From Haemonchus contortus (Eukaryota > Nematoda > Chromadorea > Rhabditida > Trichostrongylidae): a stretch of DNA of 64,000 nucleotides. Each line of letters begins with the position of its first letter. The first letter of the stretch is position 1. The notes beneath the pieces are model-generated. The model was not told the DNA's origin. It was given only the letters and a program-made list of their open reading frames with translations, and did not search any database. The stretch is from contig LS997567.1 in NCBI GenBank assembly GCA_000469685.2, positions 34,624,505 to 34,688,504 of the forward strand. Direction: 5' to 3'. Shown piece after piece: positions 54,031 through 64,000 of the stretch. A program made the translations under genes and the position numbers.

Positions 54031-55340
54031 CCGCTCCAAGGAGCAGCCCAAAATCCAGGTGCGGAAGATTACGCTGAGTTGCTGGTGAGATCAGAGGGGC
54101 ATCATTTATCATTAGCTGTTATCGCACAATCAAACGACAACTTCGGAAAAGTATTGGGCTCAGCCAGGCATTTCGAAGGCGGCGACAGAGCAGAGCAGAA
54201 GCGCCCAGAATTGGTCAAACGTAAGGACTTTACACGTGTCTCTGGCTACTCGTCGGGAATCAGTGGAGCTTGAGCTTGGCCAGCTTCAAAAATCGGCGGA
54301 AACTCCCTGGACAAGCCTTTATATGGACATAGAAAAGCTCCACATAGAGGACGGATTGCCTCAGAAAAGCGGCCGAGAAGCTTGATACGTGATTTCGCAG
54401 CATATTATAGCTCTCTATACATAGAGCGGTAACTTTTTGTGTCTGTTCGTATACCCGTTTGTTTGCCCTTCCGGAAGTCACGTAGGCACGATGAAGGGTT
54501 TCAATGTCAAGTGAGCACAGTGAGGAAACAATTATTAAGTGGGAAGTTATCCGATACTGTTTATATGGGTCGTTTCACAACTAGTAGGTAACAGGTAGTG
54601 GGCGTGTGGTGCACGCGTTAGCGTGCGTAGCAAAATAGTAACGAATAGGGCGAAATACTGTCTCAGTTTGTCATGTCGACCAATACTACCCATGTCGAAT
54701 CGCAGTTCCATGAGGCCAGTCATTCGCGATGGGCTGGGAAGCAACCTGTTAGACAGATCAAAAATGAAGCAGACTATATTATAGCTATTCTCAAGTTTTG
54801 CCTGGCAGACGTCGTTGTTCTTCCGAAGTTCTATGCGTATTGAACTATCGTCTCCTCCGAGGTACAGATATTATATAATGTTTTCAAGAGATCACGGAAC
54901 GAGTCAGCAAGAATGTCATCATTTGGAATATTTTGTTGAGATTTCATTGAAGATTCTGTTGTCAACAACATCGAGGAAGATTACAAGCGGTTTGCCAATT
55001 CACGATAGTGCTAAAAAACAGAGAGAAGTCTCTCTTCGCAGACTCTCGAGCTGATACGCAAGGGTGGAATGCCACGAGCTACAGGAAGTCATCAACGTAC
55101 GTCTAAACTTGCGAAGCTGTGCAAAGAAGCGATAAGGGAAAGTTTTTGAGAGAGAAGAGCAGCAGCTCTGGCGGAAGCCGTCGAGAGTGGGAGGAGCATC
55201 TGCAGAGCTCGCCATAGCTTGGCCAACTACGGAACCGAAATCACTCTCCTTCGTCGTCCTGACGGAACTCATGATTCCTGATTTCCGCATCTCGAAGAGG
55301 AATGGAGAAAGTCATCCACAACTTCTGCTCGGATCTCTTC
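54030..55340 (+). repeat. Dispersed repeat R2, copy A
   Basis: Apart from the 229-bp insertion at 54410-54638, this stretch is collinear with 62508-63570. Shared blocks include GGTGCGGAAGA(T/C)TACGCTG, AATCAAACGACAACT, GAATAGGGCGAAA, and GATCACGGAACGAG(T/G)CAGCAAGAA. The right part (from about 54960) is RTE coding sequence. The left part is of unknown nature and may be an RTE 5' region or an older composite. Confidence 0.75.
54410..54638 (+). mobile_element. 229-bp Helitron-like element
   Basis: Starts GCTCTCTATACATAGAGCGG, with a CTCTAT-AC-ATAGAG palindrome, and ends with the perfect hairpin GCACGC-GTTA-GCGTGC followed by GTAGCAAAATAG. It lies between A (54409) and T (54639). The paralogous site at about 62872 reads AAAATATAATGAATAGGGCG and lacks it, so both ends and the A/T insertion are directly supported. 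The 3' hairpin and trailing TAGC resemble the 7704 and 50811 ends. It contains TGTCTGTTCG and GTTTGTTTG but no GC-box units. No coding capacity. Confidence 0.8.
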
Positions 55341-56508
55341 GACAACTACGCCTACTTGTCTACCTACAATCCTAGGCAAGACGAACATGATATGGTACGA
55401 ATATGTCGCTTCAGCTATTCCTTCCCAAATTCGACATGCCATCACGTCGATGAAAAAATGTACTCCCGCTCCTGCTCCCGATGGGATTGAAAAAAACATT
55501 TGAAAAACCTTCGACCAGTTATCGCAAGATTACTGGCTAGGCTACTACGGTAAATGTCGGAACGCAAAGGGACCACGCTATGGAAGCTAGCAAGACCCTG
55601 CTGCTGTGTAAGAAGGGAGATCCAAACTATATTGGCAATTGTCGCCCAATCTACCTGCTGTCTGTGAACATTTCACAAGAGTCATCGTCACAGTTCCGGA
55701 GAAGGTTTAATACAATCGATCAATTTCATCCTAACACAAGGCTCATTGAAACATCGCGAGAGTACAGGAACCTCTTGAGTCTTACGTTCATCAACTGAAG
55801 CAAGATCTCTGGTACAGCTAAAACAGAAGCGGTAATTATAGTTTCGAGCAACCAGGGTGTTCCTACTGAATATGTAGTGCTGTTAACTAAGATCTGCAAC
55901 AACTTCACGAGCGGATTCTCGCCGTTATGCAAGGAAGTAATTGTCGTCGTGAAAAAGATGGGTTGGCGGTACCACCTCTCCTGAACTTCTTAGTGCTATT
56001 TTTGAAGGAATAATGGTAATTTGAAATGGAAAGACATGGCAGCAGCGAACATTGAGCAAGCGGAACAAACGCAAGTGTTTGCCTGATTGGATGGCGCTGG
56101 AAAGATTGGCTTGAGACAGAATTCAACAATGGACTGCACGCAAGCAGAGTCCACATGCTATCAGCGCTATCCATTGCGCTGTGGGAAGCATGACGTTCGC
56201 AATTTCCCTATGTACGCAAGTATGCGGAGTTCCAATACGCCATTGCTTCCCATGCTACTTAGCATTCGAAGATCAGTGGGCTCTATATGCGATACTGTTA
56301 TGACCATTGAACCAGTTGCTGACTGACTCTGGATTTCAAATGAACATCAGGATGACCACTGATCAGACTTTTTTTGCGAATGCTCTGAACGAAGCGATTC
56401 GAAGCGAAGAGCGAGGACGATTCAGTGGACGACATTGGCTCGCGACAGGGACGAAGGGAGAGATTACCAACACAACAACAGGAAATCCATCAAAGGGATA
56501 CAGGTGAT
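54990..56508 (+). pseudogene. RTE LINE copy, 5'-truncated and degenerate
   Basis: Linker (SLSSQTLELIRKGG-like, 55030-55070; LAKLCKEAIRES), then DLFDNYAYLSTYNPRQDEHD-like and SQIRHAITSMKK (55335-55460), reverse transcriptase start EASKTLLLCKKGDPNYIGNC RPIYLLSV (55580-55670) and RRFNTIDQFHPNTRLIETSR (55705-55760). C-terminal remnants include TTLARDRDEGRDY (about 56440). It ends TACAGGTGAT at 56508, as in two other copies. Same family as 10098-13138, but the RT core with the FADD box is deleted or unreadable. Confidence 0.75.
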
Positions 56509-56689
56509 CAAATTGGTGATGAGCACCGTCATATCCCATATAAAGAAGAGGATTTTCTGGTGTTACCCATACCCGTTCTTTAAGAGGATGCGCTCCTACG
56601 TTGGACAACTAATCAGAGTCATAGTAGCACTTCAACGTGTATATTGCCTATTCGATGACTTGAAGCCAGCCAACGTGTATCACACAAGT
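56509..56689. other. Spacer, nothing recognised
   Basis: Short sequence between RTE end and SINE; no feature seen. Confidence 0.4.
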
Positions 56690-56850
56690 CAGTGCTTCTT
56701 CCTCCCCTATCAGTCTGGTACCGATCAGCTAGCCTCGAAGAGATGGAAGGCCTGATAAACCTGACTGAGTACCGATAGGGGGTCCGATCCTCGGGCTATA
56801 GGTGTTATAGTGCTCCCTACAGGCCGCTACACCACCGCCGTCTCTGCAGC
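56690..56850 (-). repeat. tRNA-derived SINE, reverse orientation
   Basis: On the minus strand GGCGGTGGTGTAGCGGCCTG gives an A box and CCGAGGATCGGACCCCC a B-box-like block about 45 bp on. The body includes GGCCTTCCATCTCTTCGAGG, comparable with the 25130-25305 copy. Confidence 0.6.
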
Positions 56851-56859
56851 CATTTGAGC

Positions 56860-57047
56860 TTCTCTATTTGTTCTAGATTTGAGTATTTCCCTCCATTCGG
56901 CTCCAAAATATCGCAGATAGCGTCGGGGTTACACAGCTTCTGCGATGGTGACATTGGGCACCAATTCCAGTCATCTTCCACACATGGCTTTTCATCTACT
57001 TTTCCATTACTGAGTTCTGATTTCGCTTCTACCATTTGATTATTCAT
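56860..57047 (-). CDS. Possible exon or repeat-borne open frame, unidentified
   Basis: The minus-strand frame contains VEDDWNWCPMSPSQKLCNPD, AICDILEPNGGKYSNLEQIE and runs into the SINE at 56850. Cys spacing and the ILEPNGGKYS motif look protein-like and faintly resemble 34506-34156 (ILNLYGGKYS). No family recognised and no clear splice sites; it could be part of an element. Confidence 0.25.
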
Positions 57048-57890
57048 GCTACTTTCTCATAATGGCCTATCCCCATATGCTCAGTCGAGATATCAGCTGA
57101 CTTAATCACGTTCTGTTTATTTGATCATAGTACCTAATCGGCTCATGTCGTTCAGTTTATGGCCAAGTAGACAAATCAGGTGTTCCACGATTCTACCAGG
57201 AAGTCGAACGTACGTCCCATCCCACTAGGGTTTGCTAATATCGGCCTTGTGTATTCCACTCCCTTAAATTATAATACCCATCATAATTATTCGAGAAAAG
57301 GCGAAATCTTTATAACTTGGTTAGTTTTTACTTTTTTCGCATATAATATTACATTATTCAACTACTGAGTACTGAGAAACCAGAAAAGTTGAAGTTTGAA
57401 GGCTTCGGTTCATCAAATTTCCGGGGCACATTATTAGCAGCAAAGCTCGCTACATTCATACCAAGAAGGCACTCCCTCCTACTGAAGGTATTCAGTGAGT
57501 TGTGGAGCGGCCATCATATTCAAAAACTAAACAAAAAGTAGACCTTTGCATTTCTCATGTTTTAATGATCATTTTGATGTTTTACTGATGCCTCTTTTTC
57601 CAAAACGGACAAATTTGGGTTATGCACCAAACTTTAGCGGGAATGGCTTTTCAAAGTGAAAAATAGCAACTCTGAGCTATTCCCTAGTGTCAGTGATTGA
57701 TGTTCCCGTACTTCACAAACAGCTCTTTTCTGTAGTTCGCAAACTGCACGTCTGAGTTCAAAAAGAAGAGCGGTTCCATCGCCTAAATCCCGGTTTGCGG
57801 CATATTTTGACTTAGGTCGTACGCTTTCTTGCTTCTTCAAGAAGATTTTCGAGTTGATCTGTTTATGAACAATCACGTATATAAGAAATA

Positions 57891-58759
57891 GTTAGTTGCC
57901 TGGATCTTCGGGTTTCATGAATAGCTTCCGATTCCGCAGCAAAGCACAAGAGAGTGAATCACATTGAATCAATCAATTTTTTCATACGAAGTAAAAATCT
58001 GATAACCTACACTGTTAAATCCCATTTTTAGAAATCTGTTCAGTTGCATGAAAACCACTTAACGAATTTCACTTTAGATTAGCACCTTCGGCACCAATTT
58101 TCTACCTTACTCGTTTACTCAGCCACCCAATTAGCCATGGGGCCCGAGTTTCCGAGGCAGCATATTGATCGATTGTTCGCTTGTGCGCCATAATCGAACA
58201 TCCTTATGAATTTGCACATCTGATTGGATGTGTACATCTCCTCTATGCATTTCAACCAGATCACTTTGCAGAACAAGGTGCTTTGTTTTTATTAGGGTGG
58301 GGTCATACTTCAACTTTCTTTTATGAAATGATGGTCGTATTCCGAGTTTGAATCAGTATCATTTTCCCCTTATACATTGCTGTGAGTCGGTTGCCGCACC
58401 GTCTTTCTACGAAAGCTGGTTACAGCACCTTGAACAGATACCAGGTATTGTCCCTCGACCTTAGCGGCTCCTACAGTAAGTACCGAAGGAGTTTCTTCGC
58501 ACCTCGAGTGTAGCCCAACTACTGATGGTGCCGCAGTCATAAACTGATTTACAACCTACGTACAACCTACACATTCAAATGCAGCCGCTATCCTATTTTA
58601 TGAATGAGCATGAAAATGATGCAAATAATCAATGTAGTAAGGTTTTTGTTGCGTGCATGGCAACACACACAAACACTTCAAAAAGTCTGTGTTATATGAG
58701 GAGTTATAACTTACAACTACATTTCTTCTTGAAATGTTACATATACATATTTTCCCGAG
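57891..58759. other. Loop of the 3-kb foldback element, left part
   Basis: No recognised gene. Small frames at 58313-58131 (minus) and 58579-58869 (plus) have no motif. Confidence 0.5.
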
Positions 58760-59226
58760 TTCAAGCGGCCATCTGGCGCAAAGGGAGAGCTTTCGCTTCA
58801 AGTCTGCACCCGACTTGGGGTTCGTTGGAGTTCGGATCCCCGTCGTGCACAACGTTTGCAAATGGCTAATAGATGTCGTTGGCTAACGATGTGCACTTCT
58901 CTGTGCTAAATTCGCCGATTCTTAGTGGTAATGCCCCCCCGTTCCTATGGGACTGGGAACAAAATGTCTCGTACTGAATGTGGGTTTTCAACTTTGAAAA
59001 ACTACAGAAGATATTATCGGTTAAAAAGCTAAAATTAAAAGTTAAACTTCATAATCAAAGTGCACTCCTGATAGCATCACGCCTCTCATACCAGCTACAT
59101 ATAATGATGTGCGACATAGGGTCTGACCTAATGGAAGGATGGAGCAATAGCGAAGGCGATCAGGAATCGATTAGGGTGGTCGAGTGAACGAGCAGTGTAG
59201 AAAATGGGTGGTGAAGGTGTTGATTC
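58760..59226 (+). repeat. tRNA-derived SINE-like sequence, third copy
   Basis: TGGCGCAAAGGGAGAGC (58774) and GGAGTTCGGATCCC (58827) give A- and B-box-like blocks. The downstream order (TTTGCAAATGG, GTGCACTTCTCTGTGCTAAA, GGAGCAATAGCGAAGGCGAT, GGTGGTGAAGGTG) follows that of 18805-19197. Clearly related but diverged; about 70 bp longer. Confidence 0.6.
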
Positions 59227-60194
59227 AAAGTGAATTTTGTTAAATAATTTTCTTATTGCCGAGTAGCATTCTGGAAATGGAGTTAACTTATGTAAATTTT
59301 CAGGATTTTCTTTCAATCCAATATACTGTGATCTAGTCTCGAGGGCATTGGAGTGATTTCAGGAGCCCAAAGGGAGTGTTTCAAAACAATTAACTATTTC
59401 CTAAAACCAGGAATGTGCTCCAAGAGTTCCGTGTGCGTTTCTTCGGTGTGGTGCGCAACATCCTTCTGAACATCGTAAATGCAAATTGAACAAGTAAGAA
59501 AACGTACGTTCTCCGTCAAAATGTGCCGCAAACCGGGGTCTGGGATGAAATCGCTTCTCTTCTTGAATTCAGACGTACAAATTGCGAACTACAGAAAAGA
59601 GCTGTTTGTGAAGTACAGACTCACCATTAACTGACACTAGGGTTGATTCAAAAATGCTATTTTTCACTTTGAAAAGCTACTCCCGCTAAAGTTTGGTGCA
59701 TAACCCAAATTTGGAAAAAAAGGCATCAGTAAAACATCAAAATGATCAGTCAAACATGAGAAATGCGGAGGTCTACTTTTTGTTCAGCTTTTGAATATGA
59801 TGGCCGCTGCACAACTCTCTGAACACTTTAGTAAGAGGGAATGCCTTCTGGTTATAGCTATAGCGAGCGTCGCTGCTAATAACGTGCCCCGAGGTACTTT
59901 GATGGACCGAGAACTTCAAACTTCAACTTTTTCGATTTCTCAGTACACCATTGTATAGAGCTTGTCGAGTTGAGTCGAACTATGTAAAATTATATGTGAA
60001 AAAAGGAAACCAACCAAGTTATGGAGATAAGACGAAAAAGATGCGAATTCGCGTCTTTTTCGCCTTTTCTCGAATAATTATGATGGGTATTACATATAAA
60101 TTAAGGGAGTGGAATACACAAGGCCGATATTAACAAACCCTAGCGGGATGGGACGTACGTTCGGCTTCCTGGTAGAATCGTGGAACACCTGATT

Positions 60195-62507
60195 CTGAAT
60201 AATTAGGGTGGATGTTGAACTTGATGACCAAGCATGTTCACATTAACTGTGACGAAATAGTACAGCTTCATGAAACCAATTTATCTTGAGCATTATTTTC
60301 TCATCCTAGCATGTTTGGTGTGACGTGTCTACAGTACACATATTGTTACCATATTTCGACTAAACATAACTGAACCCGTATAATATTGTACAATAGGAGC
60401 CCTTGGTAGAATTAGATACAGGCCAGTTGACGTAGGCGCTTTGCCCGTTTACCATTTCAGAATGAGAATGGGATGAATGAGTTCTGGCTATCGGTAAACA
60501 ACACAATTATGACACATGAGGATTCGATGAGAACTTTAGGCCTCTCACGGCCCTTTGCATTGAATTCCATCGAAGTAGACCGTTGAACTGTCGTAAGTGA
60601 TTTGCCCAGTACCACGGTAGTCGATGATGGAGTCACGGTACAATTCACAGGTGTTCATCACACCTGAAAATAAATTCGTAAAAAAATTCGAGTAACAGAG
60701 GCGATAATGGTATATTTCCGTAAAAAAAAGTCGGTCAACAAAGTGCTGTAACCACCAATAATGGCCGACTATTTGTGTAAATCTATTGGAATACTTAGTT
60801 TAGTAAGGAATGATGCCGAAAATTTGCCACACCAATCCTTTGAGCCTTTACTGCAATACTTTCTTGTTTGAAATCACTTCCCGATAATAAGTCGACGGAG
60901 GACGCCGCCCTTGTGCCCTTGCTCGTCGAGTCATTCTGATTCGAATGAATATCCGCTACCTATAGAAATTAGTGTCTGAATCTTTGTTACTAGCCAGTTG
61001 GCTGCGCGGAGTGATAACGGATGACGGATAGGAAAGTAATTTGAAGACCGAAAGCCAACGGTATCGCTTAAAAACGCAGGCAAATCCAAAAATGGAATCC
61101 CAGATTTAGCCCTGCTAGGCTGGCCTTCCGTCTTCTTGCAGCTGTACCCATGCATATGTATGTGCGTGGGGATTGCCGGTGCCTTTGATATCTGATCATC
61201 GGCCGAGCCGAAAGCTTGCATTTGAGTGACTGGAAAATAAAAGAGAGACGATTCAAGCAGCCTCCAGTGAATAAGCCCTTTGTTCTTTCTGTAGCCTCAG
61301 TAGCTACACGGAAACTACTCAGCCTCCACGTCAGAGCTTGACAAGCTACTTGTAGATGCTCTCATGCCAAAAACATGAAAGGGTCTCGATCCTCTGAACC
61401 TGAGGAAGCACTGGATATGACCGTTTAGAGAGGCTGGTAAAAACTAGGGGCCGGAAAGAGAAGCACTGAGATAACTAAGTGCACTCCCACTGCACGAACG
61501 CTTGCATCGGAAGAGTGTATCGGAGTCTGATGATGCGAACTAAGAAAATCAATATAGTGTCATCGGACTGACCTGGAAATAAGGCGTAGTCTGTCAAACG
61601 CGCTGTCGTTATCAAGACTGTGTAAGGACTGCTCCCTAGAGCACGCCGACGCAGAGGTTGGGGCGTATATTTTCTCGTCAACAATCACATGGCCATGAGC
61701 ATAGATTTCAACAGATCTTGGCAATCATTACTGAATGTTTGTGTTTGAGAAGATGCGGCTCTAATCGGCTCTAACAAACTTCGATGACTGGAACAAAATC
61801 AAGCAACGACTAAGAGAAGTCAGAAACCCTACATTATGTTGTCCGCAAGGTTCCCACCGTTTTTGAAGAACCAGGCTTCATCAACTGTTTGACGAAAGAT
61901 CAATGGCATCCCCTTCATATACCCCCTCAATGTTATATATATTCAAAAGGATTAGTCCTTCCTATATCCCTGTTTGGACATTGGTAACATTTCTTGGAAT
62001 TTTTTGTGTAGGGCTTGTGTGAACGTGAAGGCTCGTCGTGTGCATCTTTAGAACCTGACAATTTCCCTTTTCCCCAACAGTGAGAGCGCAGCAAGATTTG
62101 TCTCGTTTATGTGAAAAATGCCTAAGATGACCTCAAAACGCGTCAGTGCCTGCGGACGGCAAAGCCCAGGAAGGCTATCATCAATTGAAAACGACAAATC
62201 AAAATGTTAATCAGTACAGATGGGCATATCACCGCTCGTGAAATAGGAGAAAGACCTAGTACTTCGGAAAGAACCACCCACTCCATCTGCTGGAACTTGG
62301 TTTTGTTAAGCGCCTTGATGTTGGCATACCTCGCAAACCGAGCGAAGTATGGGATATGACTGATGTCTGGATGAGACTCGTTTTTCGAATGAACTGGAAA
62401 CGAGCCCTTCTGCTAACCACGATAACGACGGACGAAAAGTGAAGTACAGAAAAGTCATGTACAGTAAATGGAGCAGAAGCGATCGTGGATCGTGAAACCT
62501 TCCGAAT
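60195..62507. other. Unassigned sequence
   Basis: Frames up to 139 codons (62725-62306 minus) partly overlap repeat R2 and show no recognised motif. Nothing else identified across 2.3 kb. Confidence 0.4.
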
Positions 62508-63570
62508 GAGCAGCCAAAATCAAGGTGCGGAAGACTACGCTGTGTTGCTGGTGGGATTGGAAGGGCACCATTTATAATAAGCTGTTGTCGCGTAATCAAA
62601 CGACAACTCCGTAACGGGACTGAACTCAGCCAGACAACTTGAAGGCAGCGACAGAGCAGAGCAAGAGAGCCCAGAACTGGCCAAACGTCACGACGTTGCC
62701 CATTGCCAGAATTACACCAGACCACACGTATCTCTGGCTACTCGTCAGAAATTACTAGATCTTGAGTTCGAATATTGGAGGAAACTCTCCGGACAAGCCA
62801 TTATAACTCTACATGGAGGAGGGCTTGGCCTCAGAAAAGCGGCCGAAAAGTATGATATGTGACTTCGCAGAATAAAATATAATGAATAGGGCGAAAGACT
62901 GTCGGAGTTTGTCATACGGACCAACACTACCCATGCTGAATCGCAGTTTCATGAAACCTCTCAATCGCGATGCGCTGGGAAGTAATCTGGTTGAGAGCTC
63001 AAAAGTGAAGCAGACCATAACATAGTCATTCTAAAGTTTCGCCTGGCCGACGTTGTTGTTTTTCAGAAGTTCTACGTGTATCATCTCAGATATTGTTTTC
63101 AGCGCGTGGAGATCACGGAACGAGGCAGCAAGAACGTCATCATTTGGAATATCTTCATTTTTATTGCAATTTTCTCGAAGATTCTGTTATCAACAACATC
63201 GAGGAGAATTACAAGCGGTCAGCCAATTCATGATAATGCTGAAAAAGCAGAGAGTCCACATGTTGCCAAGAAAAGTCTCTCTTCGCAAACTCTCGAGCTG
63301 ATACGCAAGAATGGCACGAGCTAAAGGCAGCCATCAACCAACGTCTGAACTTGCGAAGCTATGCAGAGAAGCGATAAAGGAAGGTCTGATAGAGAGGAGA
63401 GCAGCAGTCTTGGCGGGAAGCCGTCGAGACTGGGAAGAGCGTTCGCAATCCCCGCCGCCGCTTTGCTGATTGCAGGACCAAGTGACCTCTCTTCGTCGTT
63501 TTGACGAAACAGCTACCGCATCTCAAAGATCAATGGAGAAAGTTATCTACAACTTCTATTGGGATACAGC
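62508..63570 (+). repeat. Dispersed repeat R2, copy B
   Basis: Collinear with 54030-55340 without the Helitron-like insertion. The right part reads EDSVINNIEENYKR-like residues, KKSLSSQTLELIRKNG, ELAKLCREAIKEGLIERRAA, the linker region of the RTE family. Frames are broken. Homology to copy A fades at about 63570. Confidence 0.75.
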
Positions 63571-63618
63571 CACGGCTCTCTATTTATCTACCGCCTTGAG
63601 CTGAAAGGATATGCCCTT

Positions 63619-63987
63619 TCACTGCAATTCTTCGAAATTTATATGCATACGTGGATGAAGAACCGTGCGGTACTCTGTATAGATAAGATTGAACAAGACA
63701 TCATAAAAGCTTTGCATCACATCGTCAAGAATCCTGGCTTGGCTTTCCCCGCGGTGCCCAGAATGCGATGTGTCCACACCATAGGAAGCTAGCAAGTACG
63801 TTAACACTGTTTTCAGGTTTGTTATGGCTGAGACCGCTTGAATTGGGCTGACGTCTCGAGCTATTTGGTCTACCAAGACAACATTATTGGCCAGATTCGC
63901 ACGTGCAATGCATTGTCGGTGTTCTGCGCTGACTTTGTCCGATATAAATGGAAGCCGGAGATGCATTACATTCTCACGGCTTCTCAC
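63619..63987 (-). pseudogene. Penelope-like element fragment, region before GIY-YIG (tentative)
   Basis: A 122-codon minus-strand frame from 63987 starts with HLRLPFISDKVSAEHRQCIA, ANLANNVVLVDQIARDVSP. 'RLPFIS(D)xVSAxIRxCIxxAxLxxDVxLVxIP' is a pattern I associate with the linker between reverse transcriptase and GIY-YIG endonuclease of Penelope-like elements (recalled). The second half (TYLLASYGVDTSHSGHRGES) is not recognised. The fragment may continue beyond the window's right edge. Confidence 0.4.
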
Positions 63988-64000
63988 AGTCTGACATTCT

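Larger units (their letters stand above)
57174..60194. mobile_element. 3-kb foldback element
   Basis: Left arm about 57174-57890 and right arm about 59386-60194 are inverted, with outer ends AATCAGGTGTTCCACGATTC and its reverse complement. Further paired landmarks: TCGAGAAAAGGCGAAA, GATGGCCGCTGCACAAC/GTTGTGGAGCGGCCATC, and GCGTCAGT-type blocks. The arms differ by many substitutions and indels, so it is older than the 16.8-20.1 kb palindrome. Target duplication unclear (AT on both sides is possible). The loop holds a SINE-like repeat. Part of an arm recurs at 6510-6655. No transposase seen. Confidence 0.75.

Noticed and set aside
62306..62725. 139-codon minus-strand frame
   Set aside because: Its left end overlaps unassigned sequence and its right end lies antisense to repeat R2; copy A of R2 does not keep it open.

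Overview
The window looks like nuclear DNA of a parasitic nematode, most plausibly a strongylid or hookworm-type genome. Coding exons are short, have GT/AG introns and sit in very large introns. Almost everything else is decayed transposable element: RTE, CR1, Penelope-like and BEL/Pao retroelements, mariner and Tc1 transposons, Helitron-like elements, foldback elements and tRNA-derived SINEs. The mariner at 14.4-15.7 kb resembles the bandit-like mariners known from hookworms. No bacterial operon, CRISPR array, rRNA or intact tRNA gene was seen.

The one host gene recognised with confidence is a quiescin sulfhydryl oxidase (QSOX) on the minus strand. Its signal-peptide exon is at 32289-32101 and its CGHC thioredoxin exon at 30229-30056. 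Two adjoining exons of the second thioredoxin-like region are at 21168-21104 and 21038-20939. Helical-linker exons are at 4108-3931 and 560-435. The Erv/FAD part must lie to the left of the window. Joining phases agree where adjacent exons can be tested. At least one or two exons (end of first thioredoxin domain, rest of second) were not found with confidence; a weak candidate is at 20740-20642. The introns hold most of the left-half transposons.

Layout. 0.9-2.2 and 5.4-6.4 kb: two copies of a mariner-type TA element. 6.7-7.7 kb: Helitron-like element. 9.2-13.6 kb: a dispersed repeat split by a nearly full-length minus-strand RTE; the repeat recurs unsplit at 23.2-24.25 kb. 14.4-15.7 kb: dead mariner. 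16.8-20.1 kb: a 3.3-kb palindrome. 22-23 kb: RTE tail and Helitron-related repeat. 25.4-30.0 kb: another RTE copy, interrupted by a 296-bp hairpin and a 2-kb foldback element. 32.3-37.8 kb: sparse, with one possible exon. 37.8-39.3 kb: dead Tc1-like element. 40.2-47.1 kb: BEL/Pao relic followed by a CR1-like LINE. 47.6-51.9 kb: Helitron-related repeats and a Penelope-like element split by a Helitron-like insertion, then a TACA microsatellite. 52-57 kb: RTE, Helitron-like and SINE pieces. 57.2-60.2 kb: a 3-kb foldback element. 62.5-64 kb: a second copy of an RTE-containing repeat and a Penelope-like fragment at the edge.

No transposase or reverse transcriptase here appears able to encode a functional protein; each has frameshifts, stops or lost catalytic residues. 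The informative content is the nesting: several insertions can be matched to an unoccupied copy in the same window, which fixes their ends. I found no convincing new functional system beyond these element families.
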